A DNA stretch of 64,000 bases from Dipteris shenzhenensis (Eukaryota; Polypodiophyta; Polypodiopsida; Gleicheniales). Where the stretch lies: the NCBI GenBank assembly GCA_047967505.1, contig CM106538.1; one strand, 5' to 3'. Made by a program: the position numbers and the translations under genes. Every line of letters begins with the position of its first letter. Within the stretch, counting starts at the first letter, position 1. Of this stretch, positions 23,669 to 33,680 are shown piece by piece. The notes under the pieces are model-generated. The model was not told the DNA's origin. It was given only the letters and a program-made list of their open reading frames with translations, and did not search any database.

Positions 23669-24130
23669 ACCATTCCTCCATCATCCATATGTCCATTCGT
23701 TTGCCATCTACCCATCCGTCCACGGTCGTAGGAGGTATGAAAGGGGGTACCCCCTCCCTTATCCCTCGATGGCTATGATTGCTAGGAGGTAAGGTAGGGG
23801 GTCATTCCCCCTCTCACTTATCCCTCGGCACCCATGGTCACTAGGGGGAAAGGGAGAGGGGCCAATCTCCTCAAACTGCCACCCCTCACTGTGCCCTTCC
23901 TCCTCAATCACCACATCCTCAGTCCACCCGCTTCTCCTCTCCTCCCCCTCAATTGCCATTGCCTACCAGCAGCAGTCCATCCACCCGTGACTCCTAAGAG
24001 ATAAGGGGGATTTCCCCCTCCCTTAACTCTCAGTGACTGTAGTCACCAAGGTGTAAGGGAGGGGTATTTCCCCTCTTCTTCCTCCTGGAGGCCGTGACCA
24101 CCAAGGGTAAGGGAGAGGGGGTAAACCCTC

Positions 24131-25540
24131 GCTTCTCCTCTCCTCGATTGGCATGCCCTCTCTCCTCCTTTCTCCTGCAATGCGTTGTGCCTCCTCCTCC
24201 CTTTCTCCTTCCTCCTGTCACACTAGACCTGACCCTCCTCTCGTCGGCCTCTCCCCCTTCCTCTTGACGTGCCTCCCCCTCCTCTCGTTGCACTGTGCCT
24301 CTATATTCCTCCCGCCATCCCTCCCCATCTCTCTTCTTTTCTTCCACCATGGCCGTGCCTTCCCATCCCTCCTCCTTCATCCCGTAGCCCCTCTCTCTCC
24401 TCTCTTCTCTCTCAATTTATCTCTCTTACTTTTTCAAAATTATAAAAAACAAAAGTAAACATGAACTTAAATCTTCATACTTGGCTGAGAGTTGGTAGAT
24501 AGGGAGTAGACTCTCTCTTCTTGCTCTCCCTTGATCCTCCTTTGATTGAGGGAAGAATGAATGAAGGGAAGGAGACCTTTTTATACTTTTATAGGGCCCC
24601 TCTTCCTTGTACTTTCCTATTTACACTGTTAGATCCATTTTCAAATTCTATGGAGCGTTCGATTGGTGACAAGTGTCACACTGCCTCCCCATTGCTTTTG
24701 ATAGTGGCCGGACATCTTTTTAAATTCTACGAGCTGTTCGATGGGTGACAAGTGTCATGCTACCTCCCCACCGCTTCTGACAAGACCGATCATCGTATGG
24801 CCCTAGTTTCCTCTTGAGAATTTGCTTTCAGAGCTGATTTTCTACTTCTTTTGACTTGATTCGTTTTATCCTTCTTTCTAAATAATGTTTTTATAAATAT
24901 TCACATAGCCCTTCTTTTCTCCCCTCCACTTCAGGACACTCACATTGAAATGCCCATTGAGATGCCTTTTAATGATATCCCATGGTGAGTTGGGCACGGA
25001 AGCAACATTCTTGAAATAAAATAATGATGGACCTAGAATCTTTGTACTGTCGTGTATTATCCTAAAACCTATACGATTGAATTTAAATTGTAAATCCTAC
25101 TAGCTAAATGCTCAACCTGAATCCTTATGTTGCAAAAGAGAAGTAGTTGAATTTGCTACAATCCATAATACTGATCCAAATTCTCTTTGTCACTTTAAAA
25201 GACTTGGCGAAAATAAGGTGGTAGTTGTTGTATCAAAGATTTTTAGTGCATATGTTGAGCTAAAACATAAGTGTGGAGATATGGAAATACTTTGAGATTT
25301 TATGCCTTATAATATTTCCAACAAATCATTTATTGCATGGGACAGAGATGAGCCTTCTGCAACACGTCATCGAGAATACAAAGTACATCTCTTTGGATTT
25401 TAAAGTGGGAGATATTTTACAAATGATATCATTTGCAAATAAGAACGTAGTGTAAGGTCAAGGGGTCTCTAGCCTTATGTATAGTGTTAGAGCATGGATT
25501 TAAGTTTTTTTACAAACATTTGGATTGATTACTTGTAGAT
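24131..25540. other. Noncoding stretch with a ~80-bp tandem duplication
   Basis: Pyrimidine-rich until about 24440. At 24642-24795 two copies of about 78 bp share AAATTCTAYGAGCKGTTCGATKGGTGACAAGTGTCA-type sequence. Between 25100 and 25540 degraded sequence may be the upstream part of the DUF7869-like remnant, but no frame stays open. Confidence 0.5.
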
Positions 25541-26508
25541 AAATGATAGCAATCAAGTTGTAACATCCATTATGAAGGCAATTCATAGTGTACATGCATA
25601 AAAAGGTCACCTACCAGAAATTTTGAGGATACAGGTAAACAATTGTGGACGAGAGAATAAGAATGTGCTCTTGTTTGCATTTCTCTCAATGTTAATCGCT
25701 CATCAAATCTTCATTGAGATTGAAGTTAGATTTTTGTTGGTTGGGCATATACATGACGATATCGATTAGGTTTTTAGCACAGTCTCGAGAGAGCTAAAAC
25801 ACAAGGACATGGACACAATGGGTGACTTGATAAGAAGATGTGGGAGCAAGTTGGTGGCTATAAGGAAGGTACAGCATGCTCCAGAATCGAAAGAATGTAT
25901 GATTGGAAAAGCTTGATTCTACAAAAAGCTGGTGATGCCTTGACAAGTCATAGCAATCCACACTACTTTCACTTCTTCTTGAAGGATGAAAAACCAGTGA
26001 TGTGCTGGCAACAATATTTGTATGATATAGCATGGGAACCTGAAGGAACTTACAATCTCTTAACTTCAATTTCAAGCAAGGAAATGTATCCAAAATGGCT
26101 CCTATAAAAGAATTCAACGAGAAATCCAAGTGTGAAATAGAAGGCTTAAAAGATTTTATTAAAGCCCTTGAGAAAATGTGAGAAGATTACATTAAGAATG
26201 CCCTTTCTTTTGGCCAAATATTGGTAACGACTTGCACCTACCTTGTCGACTCTTTGAAAATGAATTGGAATCACTACTCCCATGCCCATTATCTGGACTA
26301 AAGAAGAGAGAATTTATGCCACAAGTAGATATAGAAGTATATTGTTTTGTTGCAATTCGACCATCATCTGAACATGAGAATGTGAAGTTCTGGGTTGCAA
26401 AAGTGGGGGACATAAGCATGGATGACCACGGGAGAGCTATAACATTTACAATGGTGTAGTATGAGCCAAAGGGGAAGAAGGAGATCCAAGAAAACAAAAC
26501 ATTGTACA
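25541..26508 (+). pseudogene. DUF7869-like mobile-element protein remnant
   Basis: One frame reads IQVNNCGRENKNVLLFAFL, then FLLVGHIHDDID followed by a stop and VFSTVSRELKHKD. These match the NCGRENKN and GHTHEDID signatures of the eukaryotic DUF7869 family, which is associated with transposons. A second frame gives MYDWKSLILQKAGDALTSHS, then SNPHYFHFFLKDEKP and WEPEGTYNLLTS. The tail FVAIRPSSEHENVKFWVAKV matches the small C-terminal domain that often follows. At least two frame changes and several stops make it nonfunctional. It ends exactly where a CACTA-like terminus begins, so it was probably interrupted by that insertion. Family recognition is from pattern memory. Confidence 0.6.
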
Positions 26509-26521
26509 CACTACTACAAAA
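26509..26521 (+). repeat. CACTA-type terminal inverted repeat (one end)
   Basis: CACTACTACAAAA is the classical plant CACTA (En/Spm) terminus. The interior lies to the right, because the subterminal repeats start there. The preceding triplet ACA (26506-26508) would be one copy of a 3-bp target duplication. I found no opposite terminus (TTTTGTAGTAGTG) within the window, so the element is incomplete here or degraded. Confidence 0.55.
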
Positions 26522-27310
26522 CTAGGTAGAAATGGCAGCCCAAAAGTGACATTTCTACCTTATTAAATGGCACTTTCTTGCCGCCATTTCCACATGTGCC
26601 ATTTTTTGGAAATGGCAACCAAAAGTGCCATATATTTTTGCCATTTCTATGTCCATAATGGCAACCAAAAGTGCCATATATTTTGCCACTTTTACATATG
26701 AAATGGCAACTAAAAGTGCCATATAGTTTTGCTATTTCCACATACAAAATAGCAACCAATAGTGCCATATACTTTTGCCATTTTATGTCTTAAATGGCAA
26801 CCAAAAGTGCCATGTATTTTGCCATTTTTTTGTATGAAATGGCAACCAAAAGTGCCATATAGTATTGCCATTTCCACATGCAAAATGGCAACCAAAAGTG
26901 ACATATATTTTTGCCATTTTGATGTCTAAAATGGCAACCAAAATTGCCATTTTTACATATGAAATGGCAACTAAAAGTGCCATATAGTTTTGCCATTTCC
27001 ATAATCGAAATGGCAACCAAAAGTACCATGTATTTTTGCAATTTTTAATGCATGAAATGGCACTGCATTTGAGACCAACTGTGAAAGAAATGGCAAAAGG
27101 TGACATAAAAATTGTCATTTATTATATTCAAAATGGCAAAAGAAGAATTAAAATTTGCAAGATTTCATGTTAAAAATGGAAATAAAGTGACATACAAAAT
27201 GCCGATTATTATGTTACAAATGGCAAGAAATGGAATCACAATTGCCATTTCTTATTTTATAGACAATATCATTCAAAATGGGCAAAAAAATTTTAACTTC
27301 TACTAGCTTT
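26522..27310. repeat. Subterminal palindromic repeat array
   Basis: About twelve copies of AAATGGCAACCAAAAGTGCCAT, each usually followed by a TTTTGCCATTT block, at spacing of roughly 50-60 bp. Each unit is an imperfect hairpin (ATGGCA...TGCCAT). A higher-order period near 260 bp is visible (compare 26690-26745 with 26950-27000). This is the layout expected of CACTA subterminal transposase-binding repeats. Overlapping short minus-strand open frames (WHFWLPF repeats) are artefacts. Confidence 0.7.
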
Positions 27311-27790
27311 TAAAATGGGCCAAAAATTTACATGACATTGGAATCTTAAATGACTAAAATTTTACATTTGATACTTGGTATCCATGAATGAACTTTATTG
27401 TGTAAGTGTGAAAGATTAATCAAAAGTCTTAAGTGCATCAATACTCATAGTACACAGTGTGAAGAAGTCATCTAAAATTCTAAGGAATAACTTATACCTT
27501 TTATAACACACACATTTTACTTGATAACAAAAATTATTTGATAGTTGATTGAGAAATAAATAATACAAGTTTTACATAACAAAATAAAATATAAAATTAT
27601 AAAGACATTACATGAAGAGTTTTTGAAGCAACATTAAAGCCTATGGCTTGACCCAATGTCTGAATCTCATTATTTGCTTTAAATATACAAGCATCCTTAA
27701 TGATTGCATCATCAAATCGTACTGAAATTTAACATATATGAGGCAAACATAGATATTTGCTTTAGTCCCAAATAACATGAGATGCTCCTT
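27311..27790. other. No gene seen
   Basis: AT-rich noncoding sequence between the subterminal array and the MRS2 fragment. Confidence 0.4.
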
Positions 27791-28136
27791 TTAAAATGAA
27801 AACTCCATGCGCTCATTTTTAGTCAAATACATCTCTGCCATATCTTCATCATCATCCATCAATTGTTCAATTTCATCTCTTACCTGTAATAGAAGTAAAT
27901 TATATGATTTCTACAATTTAATTTATACAGACAATGAGAGTAAAGTGTTATCTATTTAGATCAATTAGACATTTTACTCAAGAACATCATTACAAATATT
28001 TCAATAATATTGCAAGACATTACCTTTTGCACATGACTAGTCAAAGAAACAAGCTTTCTTTTGAGTTTATGGACACGTTTCAAATTTAGTATATTGAATT
28101 TTGAAGTCAACTCATCTAGAACAGGGTAAGCCTCAC
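27791..28136 (-). pseudogene. Two-exon fragment of an MRS2/CorA-type magnesium transporter
   Basis: Exon A 28136-28024 is bounded by an acceptor (GAAGCAG) and a GTAATG donor and encodes EAYPVLDELTSKFNILNLKR and then HKLKRKLVSLTSHVQK. A 140-bp intron (28023-27884, ending TTACAG) joins exon B, which encodes VRDEIEQLMDDDEDMAEMYL and stops at 27791. These are the helical segments preceding the membrane domain of plant MRS2/MGT magnesium channels; the exon junction after VQK is in phase. Neither the upstream part nor the GMN-containing membrane part was found. It lies 0.5 kb inside the CACTA-like array, so transduplication by that element is a reasonable inference. Confidence 0.72.
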
Positions 28137-29632
28137 CTGCTTCAGGCCATGCAATACCTTTTCACACTTTTCTGATACTGAAAACACTCTTAACATCCTT
28201 CTAAGAGAAAGGCTTTCCCTTTTGTGCAACTATAGAACTCCGAAAGTCTCAAAAGATTCACTAACTTCAATCTCACTATGTCCCTTGACTACTGGTTCAG
28301 CATTACACTCCTTAAATTTTCCTTCCAAATCCTCTTGAATCTATGTATCCAAAGGTGCCAATGACCTTGTCTCCCTCTATTGAAAGAACTTGTTTTAAGA
28401 TTCCTAGAAATTAGGTAGAAATGGCAATTGAATATTTCAAGAGTGTAACCTCTATAGAAGAAAGTATAGAGTATCACTTCCAAATATTGCATGCTAAAAA
28501 ATAGTCCTATAATATATGACAAATTCCATCATTTAATAGGCTATGATCATGTCTCCTTGGAGAAATAAGCGACTTGTTATCTAATCACAAACTGGTTTGT
28601 CATTAACACTCCATCTAGGCTCTTCAAGAATTCAAACCATTTCATATAAGGCTACGAGAACTATTGTCCTTGTCCAATCCAACTAGGGGACAGAGCCTAT
28701 GGCTTCCATTGTTAGGTTGACACTTTGGTCCATCAAGATTGCAACCTTTCCTCTCGAGATCAAACTGTAAAAAATAATAAAAGGTGAGAGCAAATTCCAC
28801 ATAAATTTCTTAATACAAAAAACAATGTTAAATTGCGAAGACTGTAATTGTGATTTGAGCCATAACTTTAAAACACCCCACCAACAGAGATCTTCAACGA
28901 GCGTGATTGACTTCCATTGTGCTTACACTAATGACCTTGTTAATAAAACAAGAGCTAGTCTCAATTATTCAAGCAACCGAATACATCGGAGGTGGCTGCC
29001 TATTAATAAGGAGGCATAGCACAAGCATTTGAGACCCATTTTAAAACACCACAAAGAGCAAAGATGGTCAGAGAAGTGTAGAGTTTAAACATGCTTACTA
29101 GCATGTGACATATGTGAGTGCATGAGCACATGTATCAGCTAACTTATTATTCTACGTACATATGTGCATGTAGGACAAGGGAAAACAAGCCTACATGTGA
29201 TCCCAATAGTTGGAAGAAAATCACAAATAAAAAGATTAAATATACCTCCTCATAGAATCCTCTTTCCATAAATATAGTTATCTCTTGGAGAACCTTTCTT
29301 TGCAACTTTAGCAACAACCTTTTTGCTAGTCCAACCACAATTTATTCAACTTCAAAATCCTCTAGCAATAACAAGCCTTGCCCTAGCTCACAATAGCAAT
29401 CTCTATGTTCTTTCCACCATTTTCAACAACCTGCATTAACATACAATATCTCAATAGTAAGAAGGAAATACCCTTTTGAGTGCAAAAGAATTTAAGCTCT
29501 ACCAAGAAATAGGTAAATTAAGGCATTGCAAGTGAAACAAAAGTCTTGTGCCCATGCTCATCACCTATTCTCTCCAGTGTTATTCTCCTCCATGCCTCTC
29601 CATTTCTTATCCACCTTGGGCCATATATTCAC
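28137..29632. other. No gene seen
   Basis: Noncoding. The string TAGGTAGAAATGGCA at 28413 repeats the first bases inside the CACTA-like terminus (26523), possibly a second, degraded subterminal block. A 63-codon minus frame at 29338-29147 has no identifiable domain. Confidence 0.4.
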
Positions 29633-29820
29633 TCAACTTACTCCTCCTTGTATTCTACTTGTCACACCTAATTCTTCCTTCTCTCCATGGTTGGTTCAAG
29701 GGTGTTTTTTCTTCTGGTATGTTTGCTCAACATTACTCCTCCCCACTTTCTAATTGTCACATCTAATTCTTCCTCCTCTCCATGGATGGTTCAAGAGTGG
29801 TTTATTCTTCTAGTATGGAA
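29633..29820. repeat. 94-bp tandem duplication
   Basis: Copies 29633-29726 and 29727-29820 share TAATTCTTCCTYCTCTCCATGG and TGGTTCAAG with scattered substitutions. Confidence 0.85.
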
Positions 29821-30579
29821 GCCAACAATTAGGAACAAGAGAACCCTCGTAGTGCTCCCCAACAAATTCCTACCAATGGCTTTTGACATAACAACAACTA
29901 GCAATGCTCAAGGAACAGGCTACGAACTACTGATCCTCCATAGAGTTTGGGTGGATAGTCAGGAATTCACCGTCACAAGTAGAGTTATCATAATGGCTAC
30001 AAGCGATTCTCGCCCTTGAGGATAGCCATATTGTGGAGGGGACTCTTTTGGGATGAGGGTCTTCATGTTGAGGCTCTAAAAAAACAAAGTTACTGGCGAG
30101 ATCTCCCATCTTTCTTGGTGACTTCTTGATTGCCCTCATCCCACTACTTTGAGACACCCCATGATGTGCTCATGCATGTCTAAATCCATTTTGAAGACAC
30201 TCTTGCCCTTCTTTCATCTAGGCACAGCTTTCTAGAACTTAATAGCTCTTAATAGATGAGAGTACACAAATTTTTGTGGACTCTTATGTAGGAATTTGTA
30301 ATTGTGGCCTCTCTTGGATGTTTTGTACCAAATAGCTCCAACTATTACAACCCACTTCTCATAGCTTGTTCCCCAATGATCCATAAATGCTTCCTCAAGC
30401 TTGTGCTTGGGTTTGGTACATTGCAACTCAAATTATGGGTCATCTTCCTCGTTCTCCCCAGAGTCACAATGACAACTACAAAGTTATCCCCGTCTGGCAA
30501 ACAGTCAATGAGGTCATCAAAACACTCCCCAAATGGTGATGAGTCATCGTTTGTCTCTCCATTGTTTGCCACTCCATAT
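29821..30579. other. No convincing gene
   Basis: Short minus frames (30426-30232, 30572-30345) could belong to the same transposon remnant as the adjacent features, but no motif is clear. Confidence 0.35.
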
Positions 30580-30801
30580 TCACGTAGAGGATAAAACTTG
30601 AATTGCCTCCCATCTCTTCATAGTTGCAATGTCCTCATAATTTTCATGATCCCCTGTGATGTATGCATTGCAAAAATAAGAAAGTTTCCTTGTCTTGAGC
30701 AGGTGGTTCTTTGAAAAGCCCCATTTGCTGTGCAAACTACGAGTTTCTTTCGTGGCCTCACAATTGTGTCTATTTCTCCTTTGCATTTCATTTACTTTCA
30801 C
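30580..30801 (-). pseudogene. Possible Myb/SANT-like transposon accessory fragment
   Basis: The 73-codon frame contains ETRSLHSKWGFSKNHL followed by an aromatic-rich helix. That loosely resembles the third helix of Myb/SANT-like domains found with PIF/Harbinger transposases (the SLKxRW motif). Too short and degraded for certainty. Confidence 0.25.
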
Positions 30802-30909
30802 TTCATGGAATAGTCAGTGCTGCATGAACTATTCTTGGGGCTTTGTTTTGTGTATGTTGATTGTGCCCCTATGGAGAGGTTGGCTATGAGCTAGGTTACA
30901 ACACCATGG

Positions 30910-30968
30910 CATCATTGATCTTTTCTTAAGGGCATGTTAATTGGTGTTTGAACAGAGCTTGTTTAATA
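30910..30968 (-). pseudogene. Downstream half of a transposase-like pseudogene split by the copia insertion
   Basis: On the minus strand the frame that ends at the copia insertion on the right side (see 36436-37086) continues here as AIKQALFKHQLTCP before stops. Removing one TSD and the copia element restores continuity, which shows the insertion landed inside this older remnant. Confidence 0.5.
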
Positions 30969-30973
30969 GCAAC
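30969..30973. repeat. Target-site duplication GCAAC (left)
   Basis: GCAAC here and at 36431-36435 directly flank the two LTRs. Five bp is the usual copia duplication length. Confidence 0.95.
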
Positions 30974-31272
30974 TGTAAAGAATAAGGGAGAGAGATAGGA
31001 GACTCAAGTTCAGCTTTCTTCACAACAACACAAGAGAGAGAGGACACAAGGTTGGAGGGTGAAGCCTTTCTTCACTTTTGCACACAACAACAATACAATA
31101 GAAGAGGGAAGTACCCTATATGTCAAAACCTAGAATACGTGGTTCATATGTGAACCCAAACCAAAAACATACGTGGTAGTCTAACTACACCACGAGCACA
31201 ACTAACATAGGCGGTGACATAAATGATAGTCATCCAGGAGATGTATCGGGGGTAGAGCTTGATATCTCAACA
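30974..31272 (-). repeat. 3' LTR of the full-length copia
   Basis: 299 bp, TG...CA. It differs from the 5' LTR at two sites (AGATAGG versus AGAGAGG near 30997, GGAAGTACC versus GGAAATACC near 31108). Confidence 0.95.
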
Positions 31273-33680
31273 CTCCCCCTCAAGCTCAAATCCATCTCAC
31301 GTACACCAAGCAAGCTCCTAAATCTGCGAAGCTTCTCGGTACCCAATGCCTTCGTAAAAATATCAGCCACCTGCTCCTCAGTGCTGACATAGACAAGATC
31401 AATCTCACCAGCTAGAACCTTCTCTCTCACAAAGTGATAATGCACCTCAATGTGCTTCGTTCTAGCATGATAAACTGGGTTATTAGCAAGCATGATGCTG
31501 CTAATGTTGTCACAATGAATGACAACTGCTCCATGAATTGACTGTCCCATATCTGCAAGTACCTTCCGTAACCAAGCTACCTCACATGCAGCCATTGCTG
31601 CACCCCTGTACTCAGCCTCTGTGCTCGACAAGGCAACTGTTGGCTGCTTCTTGCTGCTCCAACTGATGGCACCACTCCCAAGGGAAAACATAAAACCACT
31701 AGTAGATCTCCTGTCTGAGACACTACCAGCCCAGTCAGCATCTGTGTATCCATGTACCTGTAATGCACACCCAGCTTCATAAAACAGTCCATAATGCAAT
31801 GTGGACTTCACATACCGCAGTATGCGCCTAGCCGCATCCAAATGTGGCTTCCTCGGTGCCTGCATAAACTGACTTACCAGCCCCACAGCATAGCTCAAAT
31901 CTGGTCTGGTTATAGTCATGTAAATCAAGCTACCTACTATGCGCCTGTACATAGTAATATCTTCAAGAAGCTCACGTGTCTCTGCATTGAGCTTCACATT
32001 CTGCTCCAATGGAACAGAGATAGGCTTACAGCCTGTCATCCCATATTTGGACAGCATGTCCAAACCGTATTGCCTTTGCAATAGCCATATCCCACTCGGG
32101 GATCTAATAACCTCAATGCCCAAGAAGTAACGCAGCTCTCCCAAATCCTTCATCTCAAATTTCTGCTTCAACAGCAGCTTCACTTCATTAATGTCTGCAT
32201 CACTATCACCTGTAATAATCAAGTCATCAACATAGATGACTATAAGCACAATCCCTCTGTTTGTCCTTTTCACATAAAGTGAAAAATCTGAATTGGAAAT
32301 CTGAAATCCAATAGTGACAAGATATTGCCCTATCTTGTCTGACCATGCCCTCGGCGCCTGTTTTAAGCCATACAAGGCTTTGCGCAACCTGCATACAAAA
32401 TCGGGGTGTGAATTATCCTCATAACCTTCTGGCTGCATCATATAAACCTCTTCCTGCAAATCACCATGCAAGAAGGCATTTTTCACATCCATTTGATGCA
32501 AAGACCATCCCTTTGCAGTCGCCATAGCAATTACTGCTCTCACGGTTGCCATCCTTGCAACTGGGCTGAAAGTTTCCTCATAGTCAATTCCATATGTCTG
32601 CGCAAAACCTTTGGCAACCAATCTTGCCTTGTACCTGCTAACAGACCCATCAGCATTGTGCTTTACTTTGTAAACAAAATTGCAGCCAATAGCCTTCTTA
32701 TCATGAGGCAAAGGCATCAAATCCCAAGTGTGGTTTGCATCCAAGGCAGCCATCTCTTCATCCATAGCTGCTTCCCAATTTTTATGCCCTGTTGCATCCT
32801 CAAAACATGTGGGCTCTAGCTCCTCTAGAACCTTGACCATATAAGCATAGTGATGTGCTGTATACCCATCATATCTCAGCCTGTCAACTGGATACTTAAT
32901 ACGAGTGGACCTCTGTACAACTGGATCAGTTGCAGGAGTCTTTAAATCATGCCTGCTTTTCCTTGCACCAGGTGTAACAACAGAAGGAATCCCAAGTTCC
33001 TCATCAAGGCTCATTTCAGAGCCACTTGACTCTCCATCAACATGAGAGCTACCAGCAGACACATCAAACACTGGAGCATGGTCCACTTTTTCTTTTCCCT
33101 TATGTGATACTTGCACAACACTATCAGGACTGCCATGTGACGATTCACTAGATCTCAATCTCCCTGTCCATGCATTAGATCCACTAGTAGAGGACTCTCT
33201 GGGTCCACTCAAGGCTTGAGATTGCTGCTCTGCATTTATTGCAGCATTCCCATTTCCTGCATCTGCATCTCCTACCATAACAGTTGGTGCATACCAGCTG
33301 CTCATTTCATCAAAAACAACATCTCTGCTCACTTGCATTTTGCGGGTGGAAGGGTTATAACAGCGATACCTTTTCTGGTGCAGAGCATATCCAATAAAGA
33401 TGCATTTTTCTGCCTTTGGATCCAGCTTTGTTCTCTTCTCATCAGGAACATGAACATAAGCTATGCAACCAAATACCTTCAAGTGAGAAATATCTGGTTT
33501 TTGGCCTGTATACATTTCTTCAGGCGTCATGCCATGGACAGCTGCAGTGGGGGTTCTGTTCATAATATAAACAGCAGTTGCTACTGCTTCAGCCCAAAAA
33601 TAATCAGGCATGTTTTTCTCATTTAGGATCGCCCGTCCTACTTCTGCAATATGCCTGGTCTTCCTTTCTGCAACCCCATT
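31230..33680 (-). CDS. Copia pol, second part: end of integrase, reverse transcriptase, RNase H
   Basis: This is the continuation of the gag-pol frame after the internal TAG; the first ATG is at 33611. It starts with NGVAERK, holding the third integrase catalytic acid, then the integrase C-terminal segment (KVFGCIAYVHVP). Reverse transcriptase follows with QMDVKNAFLHGDL and the catalytic VIYVDDLIITGD. RNase H has YTDADWAGS, LSSTEAEYRG and HCDN carrying the acidic residues. The stop at 31230 lies 43 bp inside the 3' LTR. All catalytic signatures are intact. It has no promoter of its own and would need readthrough of the TAG to be made as part of the polyprotein. Confidence 0.93.
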   Translation of the reverse strand, partial: NGVAERKTRHIAEVGRAILNEKNMPDYFWAEAVATAVYIMNRTPTAAVHGMTPEEMYTGQKPDISHLKVFGCIAYVHVPDEKRTKLDPKAEKCIFIGYALHQKRYRCYNPSTRKMQVSRDVVFDEMSSWYAPTVMVGDADAGNGNAAINAEQQSQALSGPRESSTSGSNAWTGRLRSSESSHGSPDSVVQVSHKGKEKVDHAPVFDVSAGSSHVDGESSGSEMSLDEELGIPSVVTPGARKSRHDLKTPATDPVVQRSTRIKYPVDRLRYDGYTAHHYAYMVKVLEELEPTCFEDATGHKNWEAAMDEEMAALDANHTWDLMPLPHDKKAIGCNFVYKVKHNADGSVSRYKARLVAKGFAQTYGIDYEETFSPVARMATVRAVIAMATAKGWSLHQMDVKNAFLHGDLQEEVYMMQPEGYEDNSHPDFVCRLRKALYGLKQAPRAWSDKIGQYLVTIGFQISNSDFSLYVKRTNRGIVLIVIYVDDLIITGDSDADINEVKLLLKQKFEMKDLGELRYFLGIEVIRSPSGIWLLQRQYGLDMLSKYGMTGCKPISVPLEQNVKLNAETRELLEDITMYRRIVGSLIYMTITRPDLSYAVGLVSQFMQAPRKPHLDAARRILRYVKSTLHYGLFYEAGCALQVHGYTDADWAGSVSDRRSTSGFMFSLGSGAISWSSKKQPTVALSSTEAEYRGAAMAACEVAWLRKVLADMGQSIHGAVVIHCDNISSIMLANNPVYHARTKHIEVHYHFVREKVLAGEIDLVYVSTEEQVADIFTKALGTEKLRRFRSLLGVREMDLSLRGSVEISSSTPDTSPG
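31273..31284 (-). other. Polypurine tract
   Basis: TTGAGGGGGAG on the minus strand ends directly against the 3' LTR. This is the expected plus-strand primer site. Confidence 0.85.

Larger units (their letters stand above)
22370..24130. repeat. GC-rich interspersed repeat region with GGGTAAGGGAG motif
   Basis: A unit of the type GACCACCRAGGGGTAAGGGAG recurs at about 22390, 22450, 22500, 23785, 23850, 24045 and 24100, with varying spacing and a nearby GTGACCACC block. It divides into two clusters (22.4-22.5 and 23.7-24.1 kb). No protein-coding gene was found here. Confidence 0.6.

Noticed and set aside
23320-23792. 142-152 codon plus-strand frames
   Set aside because: Low-complexity translation of a duplicated CT-rich segment, open in two frames at once.
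26514-27118. Minus frames rich in WHFWLPF
   Set aside because: Direct translation of the TGCCAT/ATGGCA repeat array, present in overlapping frames.
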